Source of the DNA: Pseudoalteromonas piscicida
GTDB taxonomy: Bacteria; Pseudomonadota; Gammaproteobacteria; Enterobacterales; Alteromonadaceae
Length of the DNA stretch: 64,000 nucleotides
Reading direction: 5' to 3'
Assembly (NCBI RefSeq): GCF_002208135.1
Contig: NZ_CP021646.1
Location: 1,657,501 to 1,721,500 of the forward strand
A model generated the notes under the pieces. It ran no database searches. It saw only the letters and a list, made by a program, of their open reading frames with translations, and had not been told where the DNA came from. The position numbers were made by a program, and so were the translations under genes. Positions 49,423-59,581 of the stretch are shown in pieces; within the stretch, counting starts at the first letter, position 1, and the number at the start of each line of letters is the position of its first letter.

Positions 49423-49734
49423 ATGAACATAAAAGCAGACCATATTATTTGGAAAGTTATCTTTTTAGTGCAGTGTTCTTTAACTGTGTTTTTAATATAC
49501 GATAATCAGCTTTTTACCTCGTCTGAGATTAGCATTGCGTTTGTAGACATTGTTATCTTTGTCTTAGATAGCTTGGTTTTGGTAGCAAATTTATTGCTCA
49601 TATTACAAGTTCGTGTGTTAAGTCGAAGAACATGGGGTTTGGTAGTTTTGGTGTGGTGGTTTGCAAATATATACTCGTTGTTAAACGAGTTTTACTTGGG
49701 CGGTTATACCTCATCTGAAATGTTGTTTTTTTGA
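49423..49734 (+). CDS. Small membrane protein of unknown function
   Basis: I do not recognise this protein. The 103-residue product has three to four hydrophobic segments (about 8-28, 40-68 and 77-92) and charged ends. A TTG at 49399 would add eight residues; the ATG at 49423 is preferred, though the ribosome binding site is weak. It lies between tssC and hcp, with base composition more AT-rich than the tss genes. A membrane immunity or accessory role is possible from position only. Confidence 0.5.
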   Translation: MNIKADHIIWKVIFLVQCSLTVFLIYDNQLFTSSEISIAFVDIVIFVLDSLVLVANLLLILQVRVLSRRTWGLVVLVWWFANIYSLLNEFYLGGYTSSEMLFF

Positions 49735-49921
49735 AATATAATCTGGATTTTAATTTTATTTTCCTTGCCTGTAATTAAGTACGGAAGCTTTATAGGAGAA
49801 CCAATTAAGCCATGAATAAACGTAAAATAATAAATGCTTACTCGTTGTACTCCAAAACAAGTGTTGTGCGATAGAAGACTGAAATATCTCAGAGAAAGAA
49901 ATGATGAGGCAAAGGATTGTC

Positions 49922-50427
49922 ATGTTTAAGCGAAAAGTATGTAGCTGGTTAATGGTACTAAGTACAGTCTTGGTGACTAACTTGTCATTAGCCAAGGGCT
50001 GTCACCGGAGCTCTTTTTTGCAAAAAAGAAATTACAAGAAGCTGCTATCTCTCATACCGCGGCGATGGAAACGTGTTTTGAGTTTACTCCACGCGTTCGC
50101 CCAAGCGAGTTAGAGATAGGCAAACTGGAAACCGAGTTAGCTGTAGAGGCAGTAAATTACCTGCATTACGTGACGCTTAATGATTGTATGCGAGACCAAG
50201 ATGTCAAATTTTTAAAAGCAGTTGAGCACTACAATCAGACGGCACCAAAGGATGAAGTGATCACGGTAGACAGCTTTATGACGCATAGATGGAATGAAGA
50301 GCTTAGATCTGAGATTGAATTTCAAAAGTTACCAACGGATATGCAAGCGCATTTTTTACAACTTGAAGTATTACAAAAGCCATTCAATGCCGCAAAATTA
50401 GTGATGGAGCTGTTGGGTGAACTATAA
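49922..50427 (+). pseudogene. Periplasmic protein, first of a tandem pair, frameshifted
   Basis: The first part, from the ATG at 49922 (site AAAGGA), encodes a signal peptide ending in NLSLAKG. The frame then goes off, and the following frame continues with LSPELFFAKKKLQEAAISHTA and METCFEFTPR to the stop at 50427. A G missing from GGG at 49996-49998 would explain it. The restored protein, about 168 residues, is a paralogue of the next gene, with a 36-base stretch (from 50007) repeated exactly at 50542. Function unknown. Confidence 0.7.
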
Positions 50428-50461
50428 AGCGAAACCAAAGGTTTACCACAAGCGTTAGCTA

Positions 50462-50962
50462 ATGGATATGAGAATGAAGAAATTTTATTACTTATTGATC
50501 TTGTTATTTCCGGTTATTGTTTTTGCTAAAACGGCAACTTCGGAGCTCTTTTTTGCAAAAAAGAAATTACAAGAAGCAACTATCTCTTACACCGCGGCGA
50601 TGGAAACGTGTTTTGAACATACTCCACGAGTTACGCCAAGTCAGTTAGAAATAGACAAACTTGAAACAGAATTAGTTGTAGATGCGGTATATTACCTGCA
50701 TTACGTCGCACTTAATCATTGTATGAAAGACGAATATATTCGTTTCTTAAGTGCAGTTAACTACTACAACTCTTTGGTTAATCGTGATGAATGGTTAGAG
50801 GTTGATAGCTTTGTTATTTCCGCTTTGGAGGAAGAAGTACGTGGAGAATTCGAATTTAAACAGTTACCCGAAGCGGTTCAGCAGCACTTTTTGCAGCTGG
50901 ATATACTAAAAACGCCATTTGATGCGGCGACGTTAGTGATGGAATTACGTGGTGACTTATAA
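50462..50962 (+). CDS. Periplasmic protein, second of a tandem pair
   Basis: I do not recognise this family. The 166-residue protein has a signal peptide (to about VFAK at residue 23) and a mature domain predicted to be helical, with two conserved Cys in METCFE and LNHCMKD that could form a disulfide in the periplasm. Starts at 50462, 50468 and 50474 are all possible; none has a strong ribosome binding site. It is the intact copy of a duplication between tssC and hcp. Candidates are a T6SS immunity protein or an accessory periplasmic factor; neither is shown by sequence. Confidence 0.65.
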   Translation: MDMRMKKFYYLLILLFPVIVFAKTATSELFFAKKKLQEATISYTAAMETCFEHTPRVTPSQLEIDKLETELVVDAVYYLHYVALNHCMKDEYIRFLSAVNYYNSLVNRDEWLEVDSFVISALEEEVRGEFEFKQLPEAVQQHFLQLDILKTPFDAATLVMELRGDL

Positions 50963-50980
50963 ACTGTAGTGAAAGATTGC

Positions 50981-51077
50981 CCCAAGTTGGCTGCCACCAA
51001 CTTGGGACATGTTCCCAAATTGGCATAAAGCGTGGCGCTTTGTTTGGGGATCAAACGTGAAAAACACGCGTTTGATC
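50981..51077 (+). repeat. Three hairpins in front of hcp
   Basis: Hairpin 1 has the perfect 10-bp arms CCCAAGTTGG and CCAACTTGGG (50981-51006). Hairpin 2 pairs AAAGCG with CGCTTT (51027-51041). Hairpin 3 pairs GATCAAACG with CGTTTGATC (51049-51077). None is followed by a T run. They could terminate upstream RNA with Rho, or stabilise and control the hcp message. Confidence 0.6.
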
Positions 51078-51127
51078 AATGCCTTTAATAATTAGGAAAC
51101 ATCTTATCTTAAAAGGAGAAATTAAAA

Positions 51128-51613
51128 ATGGCAATTCCAGCGTATATGTGGTTAAAGGACGACCAAGGTAACGACGTTAAAGGTTCAGTAACTGTAGCTG
51201 AGCGTGAAGGTTCAATTGAGATTTTGCATTTCGATCACGAATTGCGTATCCCAACTGATAACGACACGGGCGAGCTAACAGGTACTCGTAAGCACGAGCC
51301 TTTTGTTATCACAAAAGCTGTGGATGCTGCTACTCCGTACATGTACAAAGCGTGTTCAAACGGTCAAACATTAAAGCAACTTGAGCTTAAATGGTACCGT
51401 ATTGATGACACCGGTACTGAGCGTGAGTACTTCCGCCATACGCTTGAAGACGTGAAAATCACTTCAATCACGCCAACAATGCACAACGTTAAAGATTTGG
51501 ATAAAGAGCGTTATCCTCACCTTGAAACAGTGCACATGCGTTACAAGCGCATCACTTGGACGTACCTAGACGGTAACATTGAGTTCTCTGACTCATGGAC
51601 TGAAGGTCGTTAA
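51128..51613 (+). CDS. hcp: T6SS tube protein Hcp (TssD)
   Basis: Hcp hexamers stack into the tube that is fired and also carry small effectors. The 161-residue protein starts MAIPAYMWLKDDQGNDVKGS and has the Hcp1 landmarks YMYKACSNGQTLKQ and LEDVKITSITP. The site AAGGAG is excellent. A terminator directly after the gene suggests that hcp is often made as its own abundant RNA. There is no C-terminal effector extension. Confidence 0.96.
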   Translation: MAIPAYMWLKDDQGNDVKGSVTVAEREGSIEILHFDHELRIPTDNDTGELTGTRKHEPFVITKAVDAATPYMYKACSNGQTLKQLELKWYRIDDTGTEREYFRHTLEDVKITSITPTMHNVKDLDKERYPHLETVHMRYKRITWTYLDGNIEFSDSWTEGR

Positions 51614-51624
51614 TTTCGAGTGTT

Positions 51625-51646
51625 GGAGGCCTATTGGCCTCCTTTT
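51625..51646 (+). terminator. Terminator between hcp and tssE
   Basis: GGAGGCC and GGCCTCC flank TATT and are followed by TTTT. It would make hcp RNA more abundant than that of the baseplate genes. Confidence 0.8.
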
Positions 51647-51691
51647 CAAGCCTACACTAGTTCGCGCAATGAATAGAGAGCGTATTTTTCT

Positions 51692-52093
51692 ATGGCCTTA
51701 TTTGATTTGCTAGCTCAGCCATCACGCCAAGCCTATAGCGATAACAATTTATCGCATCTAAGCGACAGCGTATGTAAACACCTAACGCAACTGTTGAATG
51801 CGCGTAGGGGAGTGCTTGAGCACTTAGGTGATTACGGTTTACCGGATGTGGAAGATTTATATGAAGGACTTCCTTATTCGCAGCAAACACTTGCCAATGA
51901 AGTAAAAAGAACCATAGAAAAGTACGAACCAAGAATTACCAACCTCATCGTTCGACCCATCGACATAAAAGAGGAAAACTGTGTGATTCGATTTGAGATA
52001 AGAGCGCAATTAAAAACCGGCGAGATAATCAGATTGAATACTAAGTTTGCATCAGGTGGTAAAGCAAACGTCAATGCAGGAGGAGCAGACTAA
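51692..52093 (+). CDS. tssE: T6SS baseplate protein TssE (gp25-like)
   Basis: TssE is the gp25-like wedge protein that starts sheath assembly. The 133-residue protein has the N-terminal LFDLLAQPSR and the gp25 region with RRGVLEHLGDYGLPD and EKYEPRITNLIVRP, which includes the conserved EPR. The stop overlaps the tssF start (TAATG). Confidence 0.94.
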   Translation: MALFDLLAQPSRQAYSDNNLSHLSDSVCKHLTQLLNARRGVLEHLGDYGLPDVEDLYEGLPYSQQTLANEVKRTIEKYEPRITNLIVRPIDIKEENCVIRFEIRAQLKTGEIIRLNTKFASGGKANVNAGGAD

Positions 52094-53817
52094 TGGATAT
52101 GCAGCAATATTTTGATGCGCAAATGAGGCTGTTAACACAAGCAGGTAAACAATTTGCTCAGCAGTATCCTGAACACGCTGGCTTTTTAAATATTGACGCA
52201 TTAAAGGATAGAGATCCTCATGTTGAGCGCTTGCTCGAAGGAGTCGCTTACTTAACGGCATTTACGCAAAAGCGATTAGATGAGACGCTACCTGAAGTGT
52301 CAGAGCAGGTTCTCAGACAGATTTGCCCAATATTACTAAACTACTATCCGTCCACGACGGTGCTAGAGTTTGCGCCAAAACTCACCATGCAAGGGCTAGT
52401 GAGTGTGCCAAAAGGCGCGAAAATCTCTTCTCATAAAAGTGACAACGCGCCTGTGGCTTGCCACTTTACGACCACCGCAGAAACGAAAGTGCTGCCGTTT
52501 GAGATCTACTCTGTGGACTATCATGAGATCCATACCGGTGCGACATTAAACCTGCACCTCAAGCGGTTAGGCCAAGGCAGTTTAGATGATTACGATCTCT
52601 CTAAATTGCGGGTGTATTTACGTGGTGACACGCCGCTTTGTGCCAGTCTTTATCAAATGATGAAGAATCCAAACTCAGCGATAGAGGTTGAGACAGGAAA
52701 ACTTGGTAGTACGACGCAATATACCTTGAGCAAGTCAAAAATAGATGCCGCTTTTCATAAAGACAGCACCGGAATGCTTCCGAACAGCGAACAGAGTCAT
52801 CCCGCTTATGCGTTGCTGCTTGATTACTTTAACTCTCGTGAAAAGTTCTATTTTGTTGAACTAACGGGACTGGATACACTAAATATTGATCCAGACACTA
52901 ATACCATCAGCATCAAAATAGCCAGTGATATTAAATTACCGCCCGGTAACAAAGTAAACGCGGATAATATCCTGCTTAATTGCGTACCTGCGGTAAATAT
53001 CTATTCTGTAGATGCCGAGCCTATCCGAGTCAGCGAAAACCAAACCGAATACCAACTGCATCCGGTGCAAAATAAGCTTGGAGAAAGTTTTTGTTATAGC
53101 GTTAAGTCGGCACAAGGCGCAAGCAGTAGCACTGGAGAAGCCATCGACTTTGTTTCTCGGTATAGCACGGTATATGAAGATAACGCCCATTTGTATTCAC
53201 TGATAAGCCGTGATATTGGCGGGGTATCGCCACAGACTTACATTCAGCTTTCAATGCAAGAAGTGGGTGATATTACTACCTTATCGACTGATCTATTAGC
53301 GCATAACGCGGCGTGGCCAAGGCAAACACTGCAAGAGGGTGATATTAATGCACAAAGCGCTGATGTGCCGTCGGTGCTTAGCGTTAAGAATGTCGTAAGA
53401 CCGAGCAAGTTGCTTAATTCTCCTGATCAGGCTTTACATTGGCAGCTCATTAGCTTGTTAAATATGCGTTTTTCTCAGCTTGCTGAGCCAACCCAGTTGA
53501 AAAAGCTATTGGCGTTGTTTGATTGGTCGGAGCGCTCTGAAAATCGAAACCGTATTGAGAGTATTCAAGGCGCTGAATCTAAACCTATCTCATTGCTACA
53601 AAAGGGCGTGTTTGTTAAAGGGATAGAGATCCATTTAACCCTAAACGAAAAGGGCTTTGTTTGTACGGCTGATGCATATCATTTTTGTGATGTGTTGCAT
53701 CAGTTCTTTAAATTATATGCGCCAATTAACGAGTGCTTAAAAACCCGAGTTACGCTGCTGCCAAGTTACCACGAGTGGGAATGGGACGTGACGGCAGGCG
53801 ACAGTTATCAGGTGTAA
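52093..53817 (+). CDS. tssF: T6SS baseplate protein TssF
   Basis: TssF, with TssG, makes the baseplate wedge. The 574-residue protein begins with the typical YFDAQMRLLTQAGKQFAQQYP and RDPHVERLLEGVAYLTA motifs and has the STTVLEFAP strand region. Its length is normal. tssG starts directly after the stop. Confidence 0.95.
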   Translation: MDMQQYFDAQMRLLTQAGKQFAQQYPEHAGFLNIDALKDRDPHVERLLEGVAYLTAFTQKRLDETLPEVSEQVLRQICPILLNYYPSTTVLEFAPKLTMQGLVSVPKGAKISSHKSDNAPVACHFTTTAETKVLPFEIYSVDYHEIHTGATLNLHLKRLGQGSLDDYDLSKLRVYLRGDTPLCASLYQMMKNPNSAIEVETGKLGSTTQYTLSKSKIDAAFHKDSTGMLPNSEQSHPAYALLLDYFNSREKFYFVELTGLDTLNIDPDTNTISIKIASDIKLPPGNKVNADNILLNCVPAVNIYSVDAEPIRVSENQTEYQLHPVQNKLGESFCYSVKSAQGASSSTGEAIDFVSRYSTVYEDNAHLYSLISRDIGGVSPQTYIQLSMQEVGDITTLSTDLLAHNAAWPRQTLQEGDINAQSADVPSVLSVKNVVRPSKLLNSPDQALHWQLISLLNMRFSQLAEPTQLKKLLALFDWSERSENRNRIESIQGAESKPISLLQKGVFVKGIEIHLTLNEKGFVCTADAYHFCDVLHQFFKLYAPINECLKTRVTLLPSYHEWEWDVTAGDSYQV

Positions 53818-54783
53818 ATGATGGAGCAGCAAAACCAACCCATTTGGGCAAAATTGCCAGAGCCGATAGCTAAATTGATGGCCACACCATGGCGTTTTAG
53901 CTTGTACAAGGCGCTAACGCTTATTGAACAGCACTGGGCCAGCAATAACGAGTTACAAAGTGGCCACAGTCATCGCGTTGAAATTGCACCGTATAAAGAA
54001 CTTGGGTTTCCAGCGTCAGACGTTAGACGCTGCGAATTACAAGTAAGGCAACGAGGTAAGCTGAGGCTTGAAACGTCATTTCTCGGTTTATATGGTGTTG
54101 ACGCTGCGATGCCGCACTACTTATTAGAGCAAGCCGCAGGAGATGAAGAGACAGGTGCAAGAACACGCGCATTTTTAGACCTTTTTAATCATGTACTGTA
54201 TTGCCAGCTATTTCAAAGTTGGAAGAAGTCTCAGATTAATCTCGCAGGCATTGGTGCGCAGCAATTTGATCAAATAGTTGCAGCGGTATTTGAAAATAAC
54301 CAGTCAGATAAGAGCAAACTAAACCTCATTAGTGCCAAACAAACCAGTGCAGCTGGGCTTGAGCAAGTATTAAAGCAAGCGCTGCAAGACGAAAGCTTAA
54401 CGCTAAAAGACAATATCGTTGAGTGGGAAGATATTACCGAAGCGGGTAAGTTAGGCTCAAAACAAAGCGGTTTTTCATTGGGTGGTAATGGCGTATTGGG
54501 TAAACGCGTGTTGGTCACCGGCAATCGTATTTGCATAGAGCTTGGTCCAATGGACGAGGCTGAGGCGCAGCTATATGAGCCAGGTGGTGTAAAGGCCAAA
54601 CGTTTATCACAATTATTAAATTGGCACACCTCCACCAAAATGAATTGGCAGCTGTTAGTACAGATCAATCGCCAAGCGCGCGAGGGAACTCGGTTAGGGG
54701 CTGGCAAGCTTGGGATAAGTTGTGCGATAGGTAAAGTTAACGCACGCGTAGAGAAGAAAATATATTCACAATCACAGTTTTAA
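53818..54783 (+). CDS. tssG: T6SS baseplate protein TssG
   Basis: TssG bridges the two TssF subunits and contacts TssK. The 321-residue protein has PWRFSLYKALTLIEQHW, FLGLYGVDAAMPHYLLE and the C-terminal LGPMDEAEAQLYEPGG region of the family. The first ATG abuts the tssF stop; the second ATG, three bases later, is equally possible. Confidence 0.94.
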   Translation: MMEQQNQPIWAKLPEPIAKLMATPWRFSLYKALTLIEQHWASNNELQSGHSHRVEIAPYKELGFPASDVRRCELQVRQRGKLRLETSFLGLYGVDAAMPHYLLEQAAGDEETGARTRAFLDLFNHVLYCQLFQSWKKSQINLAGIGAQQFDQIVAAVFENNQSDKSKLNLISAKQTSAAGLEQVLKQALQDESLTLKDNIVEWEDITEAGKLGSKQSGFSLGGNGVLGKRVLVTGNRICIELGPMDEAEAQLYEPGGVKAKRLSQLLNWHTSTKMNWQLLVQINRQAREGTRLGAGKLGISCAIGKVNARVEKKIYSQSQF

Positions 54784-54811
54784 TGCGAACGGGAATAGCA
54801 AGGATTAAAAG

Positions 54812-57499
54812 ATGGACGCAACAGGCATAAAGAATCTCATAGACAAACTCAATCATCACAGCGCGACAGCGTTAGAAGCCGCGGCTGGATTCGCAGCGAG
54901 TCGAAAGCATTTTGAAGTGCTACCAGAGCATTACCTATTAAAGTTAATGGAAGAGCACAATGACGGCGATGTTGCGAAGATCTTACCTTTCTTCGAAGTT
55001 GATCAAGACGCATTGTGGAATAGTGCACTCGAATTTATCAATCAACAAGATGCTGGTAACCCGAGCAAGCCGGTTTTCTCCCGTCGCCTCTATGAGTGGT
55101 TAGAAAAAGCATGGCTCAGTGCAAACATGCGCCATCAAAATGATTGGATCACAGGAGCCGCGTTGATTGACTCGTTCAAAGACATGGCGATATACAGCCC
55201 TGCATTTGGATTGGCGCGCGAGTTCGACAAGATTGATACGCACTTTTTAAAGCAGAATTTAAATAAGATCTGTAAGGGCTCGACTGAGCGCCAAGTATTC
55301 AGTAAACCAAGTACTGACAACACGGTGTCGAATAGTCGCTCACAAGGTGAAAGCGCGCTAGAAGCATTTTGTGAAGACCTCACTGAAAAAGCACGTTCTG
55401 GTGCAATTGACCCAGTCCTTGGGCGCAACGAGGAGATCCGTCTCGCAATTGATGTGTTGTGTCGTCGCCGCAAAAATAATCCAATTTTTGTCGGTGAACC
55501 CGGTGTTGGTAAAACGGCAGTGGTAGAAGGACTTGCTCAGCGCGTTGTTGAAGGGCAAGTTCCGCCAGAACTAAAAGAAGTTAAGATCTGCGTACTGGAT
55601 ATGGGTCTGCTACAAGCCGGAGCCGGCGTAAAAGGTGAATTTGAGCGTCGTCTTAAACAAGTCATTGATGAAGTAAAGAGTTCAGCGACGCCCGTTATCT
55701 TATTTATTGACGAAGCGCATACCTTGATTGGTGCTGGTGGCGACGCTGGCATGGGGGATGCCGCGAACCTACTAAAACCAGCGCTTGCACGTGGAGAAGT
55801 AAGAACACTTGCTGCGACGACATGGAGCGAATATAAAAAATATTTTGAGCGCGATGCTGCGCTTGAACGCCGTTTTCAATTAATTAAAGTCGATGAGCCA
55901 ACCGAGCAAGCCGCAAAGCTCATGCTCACGGGTCTTAAAGATAAATACGAAAAGCACCACCAAATTCAAATCACAGACAGTGCAATTGAAGCCGCGGTTA
56001 CTTTGTCTGCACGATATATCACAGGTAGACAATTACCTGACAAAGCCATTGATGTACTAGATACCGCAGCTGCTATGGTCAGAATGGGACCTGCAACGTC
56101 GCCTGTTGTGATTGATAAAGCCAAAGAGCAGATCCGTTACTATCAAAGCAGAATTGAACGCTTGGCAATTGAGTCAAAGCTTGGGATTGCAGATCAAACC
56201 TGTATTCAAAGTCTCACCGATGCGCTTACACAAGCCCAAGAGCAGCTTGCTGAGCTTGAGCAAAGCCGAGAACTGCAAATTGATGCTTATAACGCCTTGC
56301 ACGGTGCGAGTGACGAAGAGAAACCTGCGATTAGACAAGCGCTCGCTGCGTTAAATCAAGATGACAATGCGATTTTCTCCGAAGTGACCAGTGATACAGT
56401 AGCGCAAGTGATCGCAAGTTGGACTGGGATCCCTGTTGGTAACATGGTGAAAGACGAGCTGGAGAACTTACTTAAGCTTGAGCAATCACTAGCGCAAAGT
56501 GTTGTGGGGCAAAATGCAGGATTGACTGCGATTGCACAAACCTTACGGGTAGCAAAAGCGGGTGTATCGGCCTCATCTGGCCCATTGGGCGTATTCTTAT
56601 TAGCAGGTCCTTCAGGAGTTGGTAAAACCGAAACTGCAAAACACATAGCCGAACTACTATTTGGTGGCGAGAAGTTCTTAACCACGATAAACATGAGTGA
56701 ATATCAAGAAGCACACACGGTATCACAACTCAAAGGCTCACCACCGGGCTATGTGGGTTATGGTGAAGGCGGGGTGTTAACCGAAGCTGTGCGTCAACGT
56801 CCATATTCTGTGGTGTTACTTGACGAAGTGGAAAAAGCCCACGCAGATGTCATGAATATGTTCTACCAAGTGTTTGAAATGGGTGTAATGCGTGATGGTG
56901 AAGGGCGTGAAATCGATTTTAGAAACACGGTTATCATCATGACTTCTAATTTAGGGGCTGAGCAAATCATCAATGCTTGTACACCAGAAACCGAGCAGCA
57001 AGCCATACAGCAAATGGTGGATGGGATCATTCAGCAAGGCGTACCTGAAGACGAAGAAGCACAAGACAGCAACGAAGAAGAAACACCGTTTGAGAGACCG
57101 AGCTTTCAGCAGCTAGTCAGCTTAATTAAGCCAAACTTGCTCGCGCATTTTGCACCTGCGCTTTTAGCGCGTATGCAGGTTGTGCCTTTCTTCCCGCTTG
57201 ATACTGATGTGTTAAAACATATCGTGGCACTAAAGCTTGAGAAGGTCGCGGCGCGACTTCGTGACAATCACGCAATACAACTTCGCGTAGATCAAACGGC
57301 GCTAGATTATCTAGCCGATAAATGCGCTATGTCTGATAGCGGCGCACGATTGGTTAACGCAACAATTGAACAACAAATTTTACCTGGGATCGCTCGCTCA
57401 ATTTTGGGCTTTATGAGCGAAGAAGATATGCCAGATCTGCTGACGCTGACACTGGATGAAAATGGTGAAATTGAAGCCGTATTCGCCGACTTAAGCTAA
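54812..57499 (+). CDS. clpV: T6SS AAA+ ATPase ClpV (TssH)
   Basis: ClpV disassembles the contracted sheath so that it can be reused. The 895-residue protein has an N-terminal Clp_N domain (1-160), AAA-1 with Walker A GEPGVGKT (228-235) and LFIDEAHT, a middle coiled-coil domain (about 440-545), and AAA-2 with Walker A GPSGVGKT (599-606) and LLDEVEKAH. An acidic insert with [12 protein letters not shown] lies near 748-760. Length and motifs separate it from ClpB by context and by the N-domain. Confidence 0.96.
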   Translation: MDATGIKNLIDKLNHHSATALEAAAGFAASRKHFEVLPEHYLLKLMEEHNDGDVAKILPFFEVDQDALWNSALEFINQQDAGNPSKPVFSRRLYEWLEKAWLSANMRHQNDWITGAALIDSFKDMAIYSPAFGLAREFDKIDTHFLKQNLNKICKGSTERQVFSKPSTDNTVSNSRSQGESALEAFCEDLTEKARSGAIDPVLGRNEEIRLAIDVLCRRRKNNPIFVGEPGVGKTAVVEGLAQRVVEGQVPPELKEVKICVLDMGLLQAGAGVKGEFERRLKQVIDEVKSSATPVILFIDEAHTLIGAGGDAGMGDAANLLKPALARGEVRTLAATTWSEYKKYFERDAALERRFQLIKVDEPTEQAAKLMLTGLKDKYEKHHQIQITDSAIEAAVTLSARYITGRQLPDKAIDVLDTAAAMVRMGPATSPVVIDKAKEQIRYYQSRIERLAIESKLGIADQTCIQSLTDALTQAQEQLAELEQSRELQIDAYNALHGASDEEKPAIRQALAALNQDDNAIFSEVTSDTVAQVIASWTGIPVGNMVKDELENLLKLEQSLAQSVVGQNAGLTAIAQTLRVAKAGVSASSGPLGVFLLAGPSGVGKTETAKHIAELLFGGEKFLTTINMSEYQEAHTVSQLKGSPPGYVGYGEGGVLTEAVRQRPYSVVLLDEVEKAHADVMNMFYQVFEMGVMRDGEGREIDFRNTVIIMTSNLGAEQIINACTPETEQQAIQQMVDGIIQQGVPEDEEAQDSNEEETPFERPSFQQLVSLIKPNLLAHFAPALLARMQVVPFFPLDTDVLKHIVALKLEKVAARLRDNHAIQLRVDQTALDYLADKCAMSDSGARLVNATIEQQILPGIARSILGFMSEEDMPDLLTLTLDENGEIEAVFADLS

Positions 57500-57525
57500 C
57501 GGTAGATACGAGTAAGGAGACAAAA

Positions 57526-59565
57526 ATGGAAATGTTCGCATCACTTGCCGATAAACTGCCTAAGGCAAACGAGAGTCACTTTGCAATCGAAATTGCGGGG
57601 TTGTCTGGGAGTTTATTTAAAGTATTGAGTTTTGAATCACAGAATGACAGCTTATGTAGTGACTATCGCTTTGATATTGAGGTGTTAAGTGAGGAACTAA
57701 TTGAGCCTGATCTGGTGATTGGTAAGGATGTTACATTTTCCATTACGTGGGCCATGTCTGACAGAACGGTTTCGGGAATTATTACCGAATATGTTTGCCA
57801 TGGTCGCAGTCATCAAGGCTACGTCTATACCTTATCTTTTCAATCACTTTTGGTGTTGCTCAAACATCAGCGATCTAATCGCGTTTTTACCGACATGCCT
57901 GCGGATGCAATTATTAAAAGTGTGTTAGACAAGGCTGGGTTCCCGTCAGGAAAATTGCAACTGAAGGGATCATCACCATCCCTTGCCATGACAGTGCAAT
58001 ACGACGAGAGTGATTTTGACTTTGTAACGCGTTTAATGCGCCGCTACGGTTTTGTTTACGGCAGCACAGAGTCAACGGGTAGCCAAGCCAACCTGTCGGT
58101 GTTTGGCAGCAGCAGTGATTTTTCTTCAGAGATGGAAGAGATCACCTTGCCTTATGCGTCACCTACCGGACAAGTTAGACCGAGTGAGTCTGTCTTTGCC
58201 TTTTCTAAAAAAGCGAGCCTACTAAATAGCGGCTTTAGGCTGTATGACGAAGACTATGAAAAAGCCTGCGCACTGTCTGTAAATAGTAATAAGCAAACAG
58301 AGGTTGGCGGCTTTGGTGAGGACTGTATATTTGCTGAAAACTTCATGACTGAAGGAGATGGCGATGCACTTACCAAAGTACACCAGCAAAGCATTGATTG
58401 TCAGCGTAATCTTTTTGTAATCGATACCGACTGTCGAGCGCTTCGTCCGGGCGTAGCTTTAACCATAACCGATCACCTTAATTACAGCGGTCGATACTTG
58501 GTGGTGTCTGTTGCCCACAAAGGCTGCCAAGGCGGTAGTGTTGAATACGGTTCCAAGATAAAAGGCTTAACCTATAAAAACCAAGCGACGATTATCCCAA
58601 TTGATGTGCAGTTTAAAGCGCCTGTTATTAAGCGCAAAAAGGTTTTTGCATCGTTTAACGCCACGATTGAGCAAGAAGTGGATGACAAAGGGCGCTATAA
58701 AGTCAAGCTGCCATTTAACCAAGATGGTGAAGGAGAAGAGAGTAAACCGACTCGGCTTATGCAGCACTATGGTGGGCCTGGCGGGCACGGCATGCACTTT
58801 CCTTTAAACAAAGGAACTGAGGTTATGGTGGCGGGCGAAAATGGTGACTTAGACAGACCGGTTATTCTCGGTGCGCTATTTAACGATGAAGCACTAAGCC
58901 CGGTGACTGCCGAGAATGCTACTGAAAATAAATTGGTAACAAAGGCAGAAAACACCTTGTTGATGGATGACAAACAAGGCGAAGAGAAAATCCAACTGTT
59001 CACCAAAGCGCAAGAAAATATGCTCGAATTTAATGCCACAGAAGGCAGCGAATTTATCAAGCTTGAAACCAAAAAAGGTTACATCGATATTAAATCGAAA
59101 GAAGCGATGACGCTGCAATCACAAGCGAATATTGTGGCACAAGCCGACAAAGAAATAAGCATTCGCGCAGAAGATGCGGTGTATATCCAAAGTATTGAGT
59201 CCAATATTGAGGTCAATGCCAAAGAGGCAATTCAACTCACCGCAGACACCGATATTAAAATCCAGTCTGCTGACAGCAATATTCAATTTGAAGCACAACA
59301 ATCTATCAATCTTGAGGCCGCGCAAGACATCAGTTACTTCAGTGTTGACGGTAACGTTGAGCTTGCGGCGCAAAATGGTAACTTCACTATCAATGCCGAT
59401 AGAAACATTTCTATCGTTGGCCAAGGTAGCGGCTCAATTCAGCTCTCCCAAGGCGGCGGTAAAATAGAAATTGATGCGGCAGGTAATATTACCATTGATG
59501 CCAACAACTTGAACTTAAGCGCCAGTAATATTTCAGTGTCTGGCTCTGCAATTAGCCATAACTAA
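57526..59565 (+). CDS. vgrG: T6SS tip protein VgrG (TssI)
   Basis: VgrG trimers form the puncturing tip and carry effectors. The 679-residue protein has a gp27-like domain (about 15-370, with DFDFVTRLMRRYGFVY), a gp5-like OB domain (about 385-465, GRYKVKLPF and VMVAGENGDLDRPVILG) and a C-terminal beta-helix of repeats such as IKLETKKGYIDIKSKEAM. There is no enzymatic extension, so cargo must be attached through the genes that follow. Confidence 0.96.
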   Translation: MEMFASLADKLPKANESHFAIEIAGLSGSLFKVLSFESQNDSLCSDYRFDIEVLSEELIEPDLVIGKDVTFSITWAMSDRTVSGIITEYVCHGRSHQGYVYTLSFQSLLVLLKHQRSNRVFTDMPADAIIKSVLDKAGFPSGKLQLKGSSPSLAMTVQYDESDFDFVTRLMRRYGFVYGSTESTGSQANLSVFGSSSDFSSEMEEITLPYASPTGQVRPSESVFAFSKKASLLNSGFRLYDEDYEKACALSVNSNKQTEVGGFGEDCIFAENFMTEGDGDALTKVHQQSIDCQRNLFVIDTDCRALRPGVALTITDHLNYSGRYLVVSVAHKGCQGGSVEYGSKIKGLTYKNQATIIPIDVQFKAPVIKRKKVFASFNATIEQEVDDKGRYKVKLPFNQDGEGEESKPTRLMQHYGGPGGHGMHFPLNKGTEVMVAGENGDLDRPVILGALFNDEALSPVTAENATENKLVTKAENTLLMDDKQGEEKIQLFTKAQENMLEFNATEGSEFIKLETKKGYIDIKSKEAMTLQSQANIVAQADKEISIRAEDAVYIQSIESNIEVNAKEAIQLTADTDIKIQSADSNIQFEAQQSINLEAAQDISYFSVDGNVELAAQNGNFTINADRNISIVGQGSGSIQLSQGGGKIEIDAAGNITIDANNLNLSASNISVSGSAISHN

Positions 59566-59581
59566 GCAGGGAGCAAAGTCT

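Noticed and set aside
51007..51020. Extension of hcp leader hairpin 1 by the nearby GTTCCCAA
   Set aside because: The segment can pair with CTTGGGAC only by breaking the perfect 10-bp hairpin; it is noted as a possible alternative fold but is not supported.
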